Positions 35,240 through 44,790 of a DNA stretch of 64,000 nucleotides are shown in pieces (position 1 is the first letter of the stretch; each line of letters opens with the position of its first letter). The notes below the pieces were generated by a model. The model worked only from the letters and a program-made list of their open reading frames with translations, was not told the DNA's origin and ran no database searches. The stretch is taken from assembly GCA_046296415.1 (NCBI GenBank), contig JBKBLN010000001.1, positions 1,767,978 to 1,831,977 of the forward strand, given 5' to 3'. The position numbers and the translations under genes are program-made. The DNA is from CAYNRA01 sp046296415. GTDB taxonomy: Bacteria > Bacteroidota > Bacteroidia > Cytophagales > Spirosomataceae.

Positions 35240-38200
35240 GTGTAATTTAAAACAGGTGCCAACCACCTTTCTGCCCAGTTAAGACTCTGTCCTTTTCGTT
35301 GAGCATACGATTCTACTTGGTCTTTTCCTATTTTTCCGACCGGGAAGTACTTACTTTCTGGATGTGAAAAGTACCATCCGCTCACCGAACTGGCCGGATA
35401 CATTGCGAAACTTTCGGTTAGTTGAATGCCAATTCTTTCGGCTCCCAACAGACGGAATAATTTGGCTTTCTCGGTATGATCGGGGCAGGCCGGATAACCA
35501 GGTGCCGGCCGAATCCCTTGGTATTTTTCTTTTATTAATTCCTCATTGGATTGTTTGGGGCCTGTTTCGTACCCCCAAAATTCTCGTCTAACTCGCTCAT
35601 GCATGCATTCTGCAAACGCTTCGGCCAGCCGGTCTGCCAAGGCTTTGACCATGATACTCTGGTAGTCATCATGCTCCGATTCAAATTGTTCCAACATGGC
35701 TTCAATGCCGATTCCCGCCGTAACAGCAAACCCTCCGATATAATCTATTTTTCCTGAATTTTTTGGAGCAACGAAATCAGATAAAGCTAAGTTGGGCAAA
35801 TGGGAGGCTTTTTTTCCTTGTTGTCGCAAATGGACCAGCGTCATTTCCTCTTTTGGAAGTACGATATCCGTACCCTCTGAAAAAGCCTCCCAAAATCCAA
35901 TGACAGCTTTGGCCCCCAGTTTTTTATTTTCTACAATATCTTGCAACATCTCCTGCGCATCGGCAAAAAGCTTTTGAGCTTCTTGGCCAACGATCGCATC
36001 TTCCAAAATGGCTGGGTATTTTCCATGAAGTTGCCAAGTTTGGAAGAAAGGTGTCCAATCAATATAAGGGACTAGTTCGGCCAAATCATAATCTTCAAAG
36101 AGTTGAATACCTCCTTTTTGGGGAGCAGGTGGTTGATACATTTCCCAATTTATGGGTGCTTTGTTCTGTTCTGCCTCAAGAAAAGGTAAATAATCCTTCG
36201 CTTTTGTGCGGGCAGAATGCTCGATGCGAAGTTGCTTGTATTCTTCTTTTATTTCTCGGAATATTTCTTCTTGAGTCTGCTCATTTTGAAGTAATTTTCC
36301 GGCTACAGGTACTGATCGGGAGGCGTCCAAAACATGAATGACGGGTCCTGAGTAATGCGGATCTATTTTTACAGCGGTATGTATTCTTGAGGTCGTTGCC
36401 CCTCCAATGAGTAGGGGAGTTTTCATGTTCAAGCGCTCCATTTCTTTAGCTATTTCAACCATTTCATCCAAAGATGGAGTGATTAACCCACTTAAACCAA
36501 TGATATCCACCTGGTGTTTTTGAGCTTCGGAAAGTATTTTTTCCATGGGAACCATAACCCCAATGTCGATGATTTCGTAATTATTACAGCCTAAAACAAC
36601 CCCAACAATATTTTTACCTATATCGTGCACATCACCTTTTACTGTTGCGAGTAAAATTTTTCCCGCACTAGCTCCGGCTGATTTTTCCAATTCTATGAAC
36701 GGAGTCAAATACGCCACGGCTTTTTTCATCACTCGGGCTGATTTTACCACCTGAGGCAGGAACATTTTTCCTTCCCCAAATAAATCACCTACGATACTCA
36801 TGCCATCCATAAGCGGACCTTCAATGACCTCTAGGGGGCGACTGAATAAATGACGACACTCTTCCACGTCTTCGTCAATAAAATCGGCTATCCCTTTGAT
36901 CAACGAATGGGTTAATCGTTCCTTGACGGGTAATTCCCGCCAGGCTAGTTTGTCTGTTTCCTGTTTGGAAGCTCCTTGGTGTTTTACCGTCTCTGCAAAA
37001 TCAACTAAACGTTCGGTGGAATCGGGCCGTCTGTTTAGCAATACGTCTTCGACGTGAGCCAACATGTCCGCAGGAATTTCATCATAAATACCAATTTGTC
37101 CCGCGTTCACAATTCCCATATCTAAACCATGTCGAATTCCGTGATACAAAAAGGCGGTATGCATGGCTTCCCTTACGGGCTCATTTCCACGAAATGAAAA
37201 GGAAATATTGGAAACACCCCCCGAAACTTTGGCAAAAGGTAGGTTGGTTTTTATCCATTGGGTGGCCTTGAAGAAGTCCAAGGCATAGTTGGCGTGTTCT
37301 TCAATTCCGGTGGCGACAGTCAAGATATTGGGGTCAAAAATGATATCTTGTGGAGGAAAACCCACGTCATTCACTAAAATTCGGTAAGCTCGTTCACAAA
37401 TTTCGATTCGGCGCTCATACGAGTCGGCTTGACCTTGCTCGTCAAAGGCCATGACCACTGTGGCAGCTCCATACGCTCGAACTTTATGGGCTAACTCCTT
37501 AAATTTTTGTTCCCCCTCTTTAAGCGATATGGAGTTGACAATGGCTTTTCCTTGGACACATTTTAATCCTGCTTCAATAACTTCCCATTTGGACGAGTCG
37601 ATCATGATTGGAACCCTAGCGATATCAGGTTCCGAGGCGATCAGGTTCAAGAAGGTCGTCATCATCTCCACCCCATCAATCATCCCTTCATCCATATTGA
37701 CATCGATGATTTGGGCGCCATTTTCCACTTGCTCACGAGCAATCGACAAGGCTTCCTCAAATTTGCGATCTCGAATGAGGCGTGCAAACTTTTTTGAACC
37801 CGTCACATTGCATCGTTCTCCTACATTGATAAAATTGGTTTTCTCAGTCACTCGCATGACCTCAAGACCCGATAAGGTCAGGTAGGGAGTGGAAGGGGGG
37901 AGCGGTCTTGGGGTATACCGAGCTGCCGCTTCTGCCATGGCCCGAATGTGGGCTGGTGTAGTTCCACAACACCCACCAATGATATTCAAATATTGATTTT
38001 GGAGGAAGTCGTCCACAATGGCGGCCATTTCCGTGGCTGTTTGGTCGTAATCGCCCATTTCATTGGGAAGACCCGCATTGGGGTGAGCGGATACAGGGAA
38101 TGGCGATTCTTTGGCCAGGATCTGCACATACGGTCGCATCAGGTCGGCCCCCAAAGCGCAATTGAGTCCCACCGACAAAAGGGGCATATGCGAAATGGAG

Positions 38201-38910
38201 GTTAAAAAAGCGTCGGTGGTTTGGCCCGAAAGTGTCCGCCCAGAAGCGTCGGTGATGGTTCCAGAGACCATGATAGGAACCTCGAAACTTGGATCTTGCC
38301 GTTTTTCTCTCTCTTGTTGGATGAACAAATCAATAGCAAACAGTGCGGCTTTGGCATTGAGCGTATCAAAAACGGTTTCAACCAACAAAACATCCACCCC
38401 GCCTTCTACCAAGGCTTGCACTTGTTGGAAATAGGCTTCCACCAACTGATCGTAGGTAACCGCACGGTAGCCGGGGTTGTTGACATCCGGAGAAAGTGAG
38501 GCTGTTCGGTTGGTGGGGCCAATCGAGCCGGCGACATACCGTGGTTTGGATGGATTTTTAGAAGTGAATTCATCGGCCACCGATTTGGCTATTTGAGCCG
38601 AGACAAAATTCAACTCATAGACCAACTCCTCCATTTCATAATCAGCCATCGCAATGGTGGTCCCCGAAAAGGTATTGGTCTCTATAATATCGGCTCCGGC
38701 CTCAAGATACGCAGCGTGAATCTCTTGAATGATGTCAGGACGAGTAATCGATAATAAATCGTTATTTCCCTTGAGTGGAATCGACCACGTTGAAAATCGA
38801 TCACCGCGGTAGTCAGCCTCCTCCAGTTTATAGCGCTGAATCATCGTGCCCATTGCACCATCCAAAACTAAAATACGCTTCGCCAAAATTTCCCGAATGC
38901 CAGGTTTCAT
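35236..38910 (-). CDS. metH: Cobalamin-dependent methionine synthase
   Basis: MetH (1224 residues) transfers a methyl group from methyltetrahydrofolate to homocysteine through cobalamin. All four modules are present: homocysteine-binding barrel with the Zn motif GGCCGTTP (about 310-317), the pterin domain starting FINVGERCNVTG, the B12 cap and Rossmann domain with GDVHDIGKNIVGVVLG (cobalt-binding His), and the SAM-binding reactivation domain with RPAPGYPACPDHTEK near the end. The enzyme therefore needs B12. No cobalamin riboswitch can fit in the 131-base gap to the divergent lrp-like gene, and none is seen. It ends convergently with the LytTR gene. Confidence 0.97.
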   Translation of the reverse strand: MKPGIREILAKRILVLDGAMGTMIQRYKLEEADYRGDRFSTWSIPLKGNNDLLSITRPDIIQEIHAAYLEAGADIIETNTFSGTTIAMADYEMEELVYELNFVSAQIAKSVADEFTSKNPSKPRYVAGSIGPTNRTASLSPDVNNPGYRAVTYDQLVEAYFQQVQALVEGGVDVLLVETVFDTLNAKAALFAIDLFIQQEREKRQDPSFEVPIMVSGTITDASGRTLSGQTTDAFLTSISHMPLLSVGLNCALGADLMRPYVQILAKESPFPVSAHPNAGLPNEMGDYDQTATEMAAIVDDFLQNQYLNIIGGCCGTTPAHIRAMAEAAARYTPRPLPPSTPYLTLSGLEVMRVTEKTNFINVGERCNVTGSKKFARLIRDRKFEEALSIAREQVENGAQIIDVNMDEGMIDGVEMMTTFLNLIASEPDIARVPIMIDSSKWEVIEAGLKCVQGKAIVNSISLKEGEQKFKELAHKVRAYGAATVVMAFDEQGQADSYERRIEICERAYRILVNDVGFPPQDIIFDPNILTVATGIEEHANYALDFFKATQWIKTNLPFAKVSGGVSNISFSFRGNEPVREAMHTAFLYHGIRHGLDMGIVNAGQIGIYDEIPADMLAHVEDVLLNRRPDSTERLVDFAETVKHQGASKQETDKLAWRELPVKERLTHSLIKGIADFIDEDVEECRHLFSRPLEVIEGPLMDGMSIVGDLFGEGKMFLPQVVKSARVMKKAVAYLTPFIELEKSAGASAGKILLATVKGDVHDIGKNIVGVVLGCNNYEIIDIGVMVPMEKILSEAQKHQVDIIGLSGLITPSLDEMVEIAKEMERLNMKTPLLIGGATTSRIHTAVKIDPHYSGPVIHVLDASRSVPVAGKLLQNEQTQEEIFREIKEEYKQLRIEHSARTKAKDYLPFLEAEQNKAPINWEMYQPPAPQKGGIQLFEDYDLAELVPYIDWTPFFQTWQLHGKYPAILEDAIVGQEAQKLFADAQEMLQDIVENKKLGAKAVIGFWEAFSEGTDIVLPKEEMTLVHLRQQGKKASHLPNLALSDFVAPKNSGKIDYIGGFAVTAGIGIEAMLEQFESEHDDYQSIMVKALADRLAEAFAECMHERVRREFWGYETGPKQSNEELIKEKYQGIRPAPGYPACPDHTEKAKLFRLLGAERIGIQLTESFAMYPASSVSGWYFSHPESKYFPVGKIGKDQVESYAQRKGQSLNWAERWLAPVLNYT

Positions 38911-38996
38911 TTTTAATCCTAATGTTATTCCGATGCTAAATTACAGTTTTGTAGATAATAATTCATGTAGTATCCTTTTAAATTAGATAAAATATC

Positions 38997-39004
38997 TATT
39001 TTTG
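38997..39004 (+). promoter_or_regulatory. -7 element of the Lrp-type regulator gene
   Basis: TATTTTTG fits TAnnTTTG exactly, 37 bases before the ATG at 39042. The -33 part is not clear. Confidence 0.45.
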
Positions 39005-39041
39005 TTCGGATAACTATTGCAAATATCTAAAGTTATTAAAA

Positions 39042-39512
39042 ATGTCGCATAAGTTAGACGATATCGACCGAGATATTTTAAAGTATTTACAAGAGGATGC
39101 GAAATTGACGACCAAAGAACTGGCGGGTCGATTGAATCTATCACCGACTCCCGTATATGAAAGGGTAAAGCGTTTGGAACAAGAGGGGATCATTCGAAAG
39201 TATGTGGCGTTGGTGGATCGAGATAAGATCGGAAAGGATCTGATGGTTCTTTGCAATATTCGATTAAAAGAACATGCTCGGGAAGCAGGTGTCCAATTCG
39301 TGGAAGCCATCCGGGAGATGGAGGAGGTAATGGAATGTTTGAACATTTCGGGAGATTACGATTTCATGATCAAAGTAGTGGTGACCGATATGAAAGCCTA
39401 CCAAAACTTTATCATGAACAAGTTGGCCTCCCTAGACAACATTGGTAGTACCCAAAGTATTTTTGTCATGAGTGAAATTAAAAATGAAACAGCGCTTCGA
39501 ACTCGAAATTAA
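39042..39512 (+). CDS. Lrp/AsnC-family transcriptional regulator
   Basis: The 156-residue protein has an N-terminal winged helix-turn-helix (LDDIDRDILKYLQEDAKLTTKELAGRLNLSPTPVY region, about 3-37) followed by the RAM/AsnC ligand domain with GDYDFMIKVV and a C-terminal strand. These regulators form dimers and octamers and respond to amino acids. It is divergent from metH, and the gap is short, so regulation of methionine synthesis or of its own promoter is plausible. The ligand is inferred only, and a role in other genes cannot be excluded. Confidence 0.92.
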   Translation: MSHKLDDIDRDILKYLQEDAKLTTKELAGRLNLSPTPVYERVKRLEQEGIIRKYVALVDRDKIGKDLMVLCNIRLKEHAREAGVQFVEAIREMEEVMECLNISGDYDFMIKVVVTDMKAYQNFIMNKLASLDNIGSTQSIFVMSEIKNETALRTRN

Positions 39513-39585
39513 CCTCGGATTTATAGTAGGATGAACCCTTAGTAATCCAATTGGACATTGCATGTAGTCTACATTTAATTTATGT

Positions 39586-39593
39586 TACTTTTG
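39586..39593 (+). promoter_or_regulatory. -7 element of the PhnA-type gene
   Basis: TACTTTTG matches TAnnTTTG exactly and ends 24 bases before the ATG at 39618. It overlaps an earlier in-frame ATG at 39582 and so excludes that start. Confidence 0.5.
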
Positions 39594-39617
39594 TGGATCC
39601 AAAAACTACGAAACTGC

Positions 39618-39956
39618 ATGAATGAAGAATTAATTACCTGTCCTGCCTGTGAATGTCCGTATGGGTATTACATGAACGACACACAGTGTATTTGTCCGGA
39701 ATGTCAACACGAATGGAATCCTTCCTTGACCGGATCCGATAAAATAATCGCTCTCGATGCAAATGGTACTGCGTTGTCGGATGGAGACTCCGTAACGGTT
39801 ATCAAAGACCTACCTGTCAAAGGGGCGCCCAAGTCCATCAAAGCTGGAACGAAGGTTAAAAATATTCGATTGAAAAACGGAGATCACAATATAGATTGTA
39901 AAATTGATGGTTTTGGTGCCATGGCGCTGAAGTCGGAGTTTGTTCGGAAAGCTTAA
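39618..39956 (+). CDS. PhnA/YjdM-family zinc-ribbon protein
   Basis: The chosen ATG gives 112 residues starting MNEELITCPACECPYGYY. The N-terminal zinc ribbon has cysteine pairs CPAC and CPEC, and the C-terminal PhnA domain has the motif SDGDSVTVIKDLPVKG. Members are misnamed alkylphosphonate-utilisation proteins. No phosphonate genes are near, and the reaction is unknown. The gene ends in a striking 28-base inverted repeat shared with the convergent TonB-receptor gene. Confidence 0.9.
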   Translation: MNEELITCPACECPYGYYMNDTQCICPECQHEWNPSLTGSDKIIALDANGTALSDGDSVTVIKDLPVKGAPKSIKAGTKVKNIRLKNGDHNIDCKIDGFGAMALKSEFVRKA

Positions 39957-39959
39957 GTA

Positions 39960-40020
39960 TATTCGGATTAAACCAAAAAAAACCGCTGAAAGAGCGGTTT
40001 TTTTTGGTTTAATCCGAATA
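39960..40020. terminator. Bidirectional terminator with 28-base perfect arms
   Basis: The left arm (39960-39987) starts TATTCGGATTAAACC and is the exact reverse complement of the right arm (39993-40020); the loop is GAAAG. An internal CCGCT/AGCGG core flanked by 8 A and 8 T makes an ordinary two-way terminator. The outer fourteen bases of each arm are extra and unexplained. Confidence 0.9.
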
Positions 40021-40023
40021 GGA

Positions 40024-42798
40024 TCATCTAAAGTTTCGAATAAAATAGGTTACCGTTACCATGACATACCGTTGTAAGATTAATGAACGGGTATCTTCTA
40101 CAAAGGCCTCGGTGAGCTGACGGGCAATGGCATTATTTTGATTTAGCAAGTCAAAGGTGGTTAACTTGGCTTCGGCCCGTTTGTCTTTGCCGAATTTCTG
40201 ACCTACCGAGGCATTCACCAAGGTAAAGGTTCGATCAAATCCTTCTCCCAATCCACGAATCGTGGTGGACGCCGACTCTAGTTGAAAAATAGCGCCTTTT
40301 TTACTTTGTAGGTTAACTTTCCCTATTACATTTTGGGTGAAAAAGTTATTGTTGGCATCGGGCCGTAAACTGTTTCGGATTAAACTGTAATTGGCTTGGT
40401 AGGATACCGAATAATCAATAAACTCGTTGATATTAGAGCTCAACACCATCCCACCGTTCAATGCTGTATTCTGGGCTAAGTTCTCCTGTCCGTTGATCAA
40501 CCCAGGTGTAAGGGTATAACTGATACCTCCATTCACGTTCAAGTTACTTTTCAATGCCTTTACCGGAAATCCGTAGGTGGAGAAGGACCGAATATTCCAG
40601 CTATTTCCGTAATTGATCGGGCGGGTTAATTGAGACCCCCGATTCAATAAGACACCTTGGATTAACGTGTCTCGAGAAGCAATAAAATTCGTGTTGGTGA
40701 TGTTGTTCAGTATTATGCTAGCATTTAAATTGGCATAGAAAGAAGTTCCTTTCTTAATATTTGTGGCACTATACCGCAATGACCCAGAATGGTTGTACTC
40801 TTGATCTAAGTCTTGATTCCCAGCACGTAATTGAAGAGGATTGCTGTTGTCAACCACCGGTTGAAGTTGGCTGACACTCGGTGCATTGACGTTGGTTCGA
40901 TAGAAAAATCGAAAATTCTTCGAGTTGTCCACATTGTACCGCACAAAAGCAGAGGGAAGTACATTCAGAAAATTTCTAGAAATATCAAACGAAAAAGGAA
41001 AAGTTTGATCTCCTGTTAATTGGGCAGTTTGGACGGAGATATTGGCATTCATCATCAACTTCTGCCCAGAATTGATCCGAATCGAAGAGCTTCCTCGATG
41101 TAAGTTGTAATCACTCGAAAAAACGTTGGTCAATGTTGGATTCAATAAAGTATAGCCATTCGTGGATTCCTCAAAATCTCGAGTTTTCCGATCCGAAGAA
41201 TTCAAGGTCCAGGACCCTTCATATCCAAATCGTAATTGAGCTTTTTCACTCAACGGTTCGGTATAATCCGTTCGAACACTGTAACTATTTCGACGTGTAG
41301 AATTGGTGGAGATTTGATCAATTACTTGCTCATCAGATAAGCGAGCGAATCGATTTTCGGACAACAGGGTACCATCCGTCAGATTCGAATTGATATTGAG
41401 GCCAACATTGGTAGAAAAGGTTCTACCTCGTTTTTCCATTCTATGGTTGTATAAAAGCGAAGTATTTGTTGACCAACCCTGCCCATCACTTGTTCGAAGA
41501 GTTGAAAGGCTGGACAGGAACTGACTGTTCAACTCATTCTCGCCAGCTAGGTTTGTCACAGTTTGATTTCCTTGCCAGCTTCCCCGCGGACTGAAAATGA
41601 TTTGGTCTCTCATCGTGGGGTTGTATTCCAAACGAGCAGAAAAACGATGATTGGCATTATCGCGTTCTCCAGTGGTAGTTTCGGTATACTCTTGAACTTG
41701 TTGATTGGGTAAAAATAACAAACGCGTGAGGTCGACTTGGGTTTGAGTCGCGGCATCGTTCAAGAAATAACTCGCACTAATTTTTGCTTTTTTGCTCAAT
41801 TGATCGGAATAGTTGATTCCCAAGGCATGCGTCCGGGTAATTCCACCCGTAGGGGAGACCAAGAAATCTTGAGCACCACCACCGCCTCCTCCCCAAGATC
41901 GGCCACCACCACCTGCTCCTCCCCGAGTATTGGTATTTCCCAAAGCACCGAGAAGATCCTCCGTTGCAAAATTTTGGATATTGATGTTGTTGGTTAATCC
42001 TATGATGGAAATTCGACGCGCTTTTTTAAAATAATTGACATTTCCTCCTGCGCTGTAGGTATTGTCGGTTCCGTACCCTCCAAATACTTTACCGAATTGG
42101 CCATTATTTTTACCAGATCGTGTGACAATGTTGATGCTTTTTTCGGTGTTCCCGTCGTTAAAACCCGAGAACTGAGCTTGGTCACTCAATCGGTCAAAAA
42201 CTTGTACTTTTTCTATGATTTCAGCCGGTAGGTTTTTTAAAGCTGCGTTGGCATCCTCACCAAAAAACTCTTGCCCATCGATGGTTACACGACGAACCGT
42301 CTCACCTTGGGCTTCTATTCGTCCATTTTGGTTGGTAAAGCCCGGCATTTTCGTGATCAACTCCTCAGCGGTTGCATCTTTATTAACTTTGTAGGCATCT
42401 GCATTGAATTGGGTTGTATCCCCTTTTTGCTCAGCACGAACTTGTTTTCCCGCCACCGTAACTTCGTCCAATAATTTGGCATCCGTCTTTAGCGTAAAGG
42501 TTCCTAACGATTGAGTTTCATTGATTTGAAGAGAGCGACGAACGGATTGGTATCCCACATACGAAATCTTGAGTAGGTAATTTCCGGGACGAGGAAGGGT
42601 TATTGAAAAATTTCCCGTCACATCAGAAAAATTCCCCCAGCTACGGGTTGTGTCTCGAGCTGAAACCAAACTAATCGCTGCTCCAATAATTGGGGATTGA
42701 TCTTGCGCATCCAAAAGTTTTCCGGATACTGAAATTTGCTGAGCTTGTAAGCCTGTGAGTAAGCCCAAACCCAAAACAAGGGTAAAAATGAACCGCAT
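40024..42798 (-). CDS. TonB-dependent receptor-like outer membrane protein (OMP_b-brl type)
   Basis: The 924-residue protein has a signal peptide (about 1-20), an N-terminal CarboxypepD_reg-like sandwich (about 22-105; DVTGNFSITLPRPGNYLLKISYVGY), a plug part (ITKMPGFTNQNGRIEAQGETVRRVTIDGQEFFGED), and a barrel ending TYFIRNF. It lacks the SusC-type VIGYG segment and has no SusD partner beside it. It is therefore the non-SusC class of receptor common in Bacteroidota. A glycine-rich insertion lies at about residues 290-312 (GGAGGGG... and GGGGGG). Substrate unknown. It stands alone as a single transcription unit. Confidence 0.85.
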   Translation of the reverse strand: MRFIFTLVLGLGLLTGLQAQQISVSGKLLDAQDQSPIIGAAISLVSARDTTRSWGNFSDVTGNFSITLPRPGNYLLKISYVGYQSVRRSLQINETQSLGTFTLKTDAKLLDEVTVAGKQVRAEQKGDTTQFNADAYKVNKDATAEELITKMPGFTNQNGRIEAQGETVRRVTIDGQEFFGEDANAALKNLPAEIIEKVQVFDRLSDQAQFSGFNDGNTEKSINIVTRSGKNNGQFGKVFGGYGTDNTYSAGGNVNYFKKARRISIIGLTNNINIQNFATEDLLGALGNTNTRGGAGGGGRSWGGGGGGAQDFLVSPTGGITRTHALGINYSDQLSKKAKISASYFLNDAATQTQVDLTRLLFLPNQQVQEYTETTTGERDNANHRFSARLEYNPTMRDQIIFSPRGSWQGNQTVTNLAGENELNSQFLSSLSTLRTSDGQGWSTNTSLLYNHRMEKRGRTFSTNVGLNINSNLTDGTLLSENRFARLSDEQVIDQISTNSTRRNSYSVRTDYTEPLSEKAQLRFGYEGSWTLNSSDRKTRDFEESTNGYTLLNPTLTNVFSSDYNLHRGSSSIRINSGQKLMMNANISVQTAQLTGDQTFPFSFDISRNFLNVLPSAFVRYNVDNSKNFRFFYRTNVNAPSVSQLQPVVDNSNPLQLRAGNQDLDQEYNHSGSLRYSATNIKKGTSFYANLNASIILNNITNTNFIASRDTLIQGVLLNRGSQLTRPINYGNSWNIRSFSTYGFPVKALKSNLNVNGGISYTLTPGLINGQENLAQNTALNGGMVLSSNINEFIDYSVSYQANYSLIRNSLRPDANNNFFTQNVIGKVNLQSKKGAIFQLESASTTIRGLGEGFDRTFTLVNASVGQKFGKDKRAEAKLTTFDLLNQNNAIARQLTEAFVEDTRSLILQRYVMVTVTYFIRNFR

Positions 42799-42912
42799 GA
42801 AAGTAGTTTAAAATGATATAAGTATAAGATGGTTTATCCCTTGAAAGGTTTATACCAACTAAGGATTGAATGGATCAAAGGAATGGAAGTGTCGATGAAG
42901 TTGGAAAAAAGA

Positions 42913-43338
42913 TCAAGCCAAGGAAAAAAACAATTGGATGGCTTGCTCCTCTGCTTGTCGCATGGCTTCAATTTCAGTCTTTTTCTTGTCCCGAAAACCA
43001 CACAGGTGCAAAACACCATGGGCCATGACCCGGAGTAGTTCCTTTTCTTCTGATACCTGAAATTTTTGTGCGTTTTCTTTGATCCGATCCACAGAAATGA
43101 AAATATCTCCAGCCAAAATATGGTCTTCCTCGGAGGTGTCGAACGTAATGATGTCGGTGTAGGTTTGGTGATTTAGGTAGGTCTGGTTGTAGGTTAGAAG
43201 TCCTTCATCCGTTAAAAATATATAGTTGAGCTCACCAACCCGTTTTTGGTATTGTCCTGCTAAGGTTTTAATCCAGTTCTTGTACCGATTTTTTCCCTTG
43301 AAAGGAAATTTTACTTCTTCCGCCTGAAATGAAATCAT
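42913..43338 (-). CDS. ybeY: Endoribonuclease YbeY (rRNA maturation)
   Basis: The ATG at 43338 gives 141 residues starting MISFQAEEVKFPFKG. A longer frame runs into the ppx gene on the other strand and is rejected. The metal site motif is HGVLHLCGFRDK. The first two His match the YbeY consensus HGxLHLxGyDH. The third ligand position is Asp (in FRDK) instead of His, a variation I recall for this phylum. YbeY is needed for 16S rRNA 3' processing and ribosome quality control. It is divergent from ppx with 58 bases between. Confidence 0.9.
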   Translation of the reverse strand: MISFQAEEVKFPFKGKNRYKNWIKTLAGQYQKRVGELNYIFLTDEGLLTYNQTYLNHQTYTDIITFDTSEEDHILAGDIFISVDRIKENAQKFQVSEEKELLRVMAHGVLHLCGFRDKKKTEIEAMRQAEEQAIQLFFSLA

Positions 43339-43365
43339 GTGTCCGTCTGTTTGAGATAAAAGTTC

Positions 43366-43373
43366 TATTTTTG
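43366..43373 (+). promoter_or_regulatory. -7 element of the ppx-like gene
   Basis: TATTTTTG matches TAnnTTTG and lies 23 bases before the ATG at 43397, in the 58-base gap shared with ybeY. Confidence 0.45.
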
Positions 43374-43396
43374 CGGTGGACAACATACTACCCAAT

Positions 43397-44281
43397 ATGA
43401 AAATAGCCGCCATTGACATTGGCTCCAACGCAGCGCGCATGCAAATCAGTTCGGTTTTGACCGATGAAGGCAAAATTAGTTTCAAGAAAGTTGAATACGT
43501 TCGTTATGCTCTCCGTCTTGGCCATGATGTCTTTACCACCGGCAAAATTAGCTATCAAACCGAAGCAAAACTAAAAAAACTCCTGACCATTTATAAGCTG
43601 CTGATGGAATTGCACGAGGTGGACGCCTACATGATTTGTGCAACCTCTGCCTTGCGAGAATCTGAAAACGGTCTGAATATCGTGGAGCGTGTCCAATTGG
43701 AATTGGGTATGACCATCCACCTGATTTCCGGAGAAAAAGAAGCTGAGCTCATCAATAATGTCATAGTTAAAATCTTGGATCCCAAGAATACCTACCTTCA
43801 CATCGATGTGGGTGGAGGTTCCACTGAATTAAATATCTATCAAGGTCACCGAAAAATAAACTCGGAATCCTTCAAAATTGGCTCCGTTCGCCTATTGGAG
43901 GGACGTGTTTCGAAAGACGTTTGGAAAAAAATTCAGGAATGGATTGACGATAATCGTCCGGTCAACGTTCCCTTGTTAGCGGTCGGGACAGGTGGGAACA
44001 TCACGAAGCTATTCGACTTTACCGAAAAAGATGAGGAAGGAAAAGCAACCCTTGAAAACTTGGAGAAAGCCAAAGTCTATTTGACCAGCTTTTCAGAGGA
44101 AGAGCGCATCCATAAGTTGAAGATGAATCCGGACCGTGCTGATGTGATTTTGCATGCATCTGAAATCTACTTGTCGGCCATGCGATGGGCCCAAGCCACC
44201 CACATGATTGTCCCTGATCTGGGTTTAAAAGATGGAATTTTGATGTGGGTGTATGAAAAAATGAAACAAGCCAAAAAATGA
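43397..44281 (+). CDS. Ppx/GppA-family phosphatase (exopolyphosphatase)
   Basis: The ATG at 43397 gives 294 residues beginning MKIAAIDIGSNAARM, the ASKHA phosphate-binding motif at the N-terminus. An upstream GTG adds seven residues. A second phosphate motif is LHIDVGGGSTELN. The protein lacks the C-terminal HD-like region of long Ppx and is the shorter form. Members degrade polyphosphate or hydrolyse pppGpp. The NlpC/P60 gene follows with a four-base overlap (ATGA). Confidence 0.9.
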   Translation: MKIAAIDIGSNAARMQISSVLTDEGKISFKKVEYVRYALRLGHDVFTTGKISYQTEAKLKKLLTIYKLLMELHEVDAYMICATSALRESENGLNIVERVQLELGMTIHLISGEKEAELINNVIVKILDPKNTYLHIDVGGGSTELNIYQGHRKINSESFKIGSVRLLEGRVSKDVWKKIQEWIDDNRPVNVPLLAVGTGGNITKLFDFTEKDEEGKATLENLEKAKVYLTSFSEEERIHKLKMNPDRADVILHASEIYLSAMRWAQATHMIVPDLGLKDGILMWVYEKMKQAKK

Positions 44282-44739
44282 AACGCTGGGTCTGTCTTTC
44301 GCTCGTAGGATTTCTTTTTTTAACCGGTTGTTCCAAACGAACACAACGGGTTTCCTCGGATCGAAAGGCGTTGATTCAATCCGCTGAACAATACTTGGGT
44401 ACCCCGTATCGGTACGGCGGGACCACCAAGAAAGGAATGGATTGCTCTGGATTGGTTTTTACTTCCTTTCAGCATATAGGAATAACCATTCCGAGGCATT
44501 CGGGGGATCAGGCCGCCTTCTTTCCGGAAATTCCGATCGACAAAACCCAGGTGGGGGATCTACTTTTTTTCAAGACCAGTGGTTCAAAAATTAATCATTC
44601 CGGAATCATCGTAGAAAAAGACAAAGAACTAGGCATTCAATTCATTCATGCGTCCACCAGCAAAGGGGTACGGATTGATCGGCTGGAGGATGCCTATTGG
44701 AAGAAGCGCTTGGTGAAAGCGGTTCAAACAAAATTTTGA
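44278..44739 (+). CDS. NlpC/P60 (C40) cell-wall hydrolase lipoprotein
   Basis: The 153-residue protein has a leader with lipobox Cys (FLTGCSKR, about residue 18). The NlpC/P60 fold carries the catalytic Cys in MDCSGLVF, His in INHSGIIV and a third polar residue His in FIHASTSKG. The family cleaves D-gamma-glutamyl-diaminopimelate bonds in peptidoglycan peptides. The protein would sit on a periplasm-facing membrane. It is translationally coupled to the ppx gene. tRNA-Ala begins about 50 bases downstream. Confidence 0.92.
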   Translation: MKRWVCLSLVGFLFLTGCSKRTQRVSSDRKALIQSAEQYLGTPYRYGGTTKKGMDCSGLVFTSFQHIGITIPRHSGDQAAFFPEIPIDKTQVGDLLFFKTSGSKINHSGIIVEKDKELGIQFIHASTSKGVRIDRLEDAYWKKRLVKAVQTKF

Positions 44740-44747
44740 TGATTTAT

Positions 44748-44778
44748 TTGGAAGTTACTCCTCGCACCTCTACTTTTG
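44748..44778 (+). promoter_or_regulatory. Promoter of tRNA-Ala
   Basis: A perfect -7 element TACTTTTG at 44771-44778 and TTG at 44748-44750, 20 bases apart, 12 bases before the tRNA 5' end. Confidence 0.7.
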
Positions 44779-44790
44779 TGAAAATTATTC

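Noticed and set aside
38911..39041. Cobalamin or SAM riboswitch before metH
   Set aside because: The 131-base gap to the divergent regulator shows no B12-box-like core and is too short for the common forms.
41870..41935. Gly-rich codon repeat in the TonB receptor as a phase-variable tract
   Set aside because: Codons are GGN with mixed third bases and interrupted units, so slippage is unlikely; probably a flexible loop.
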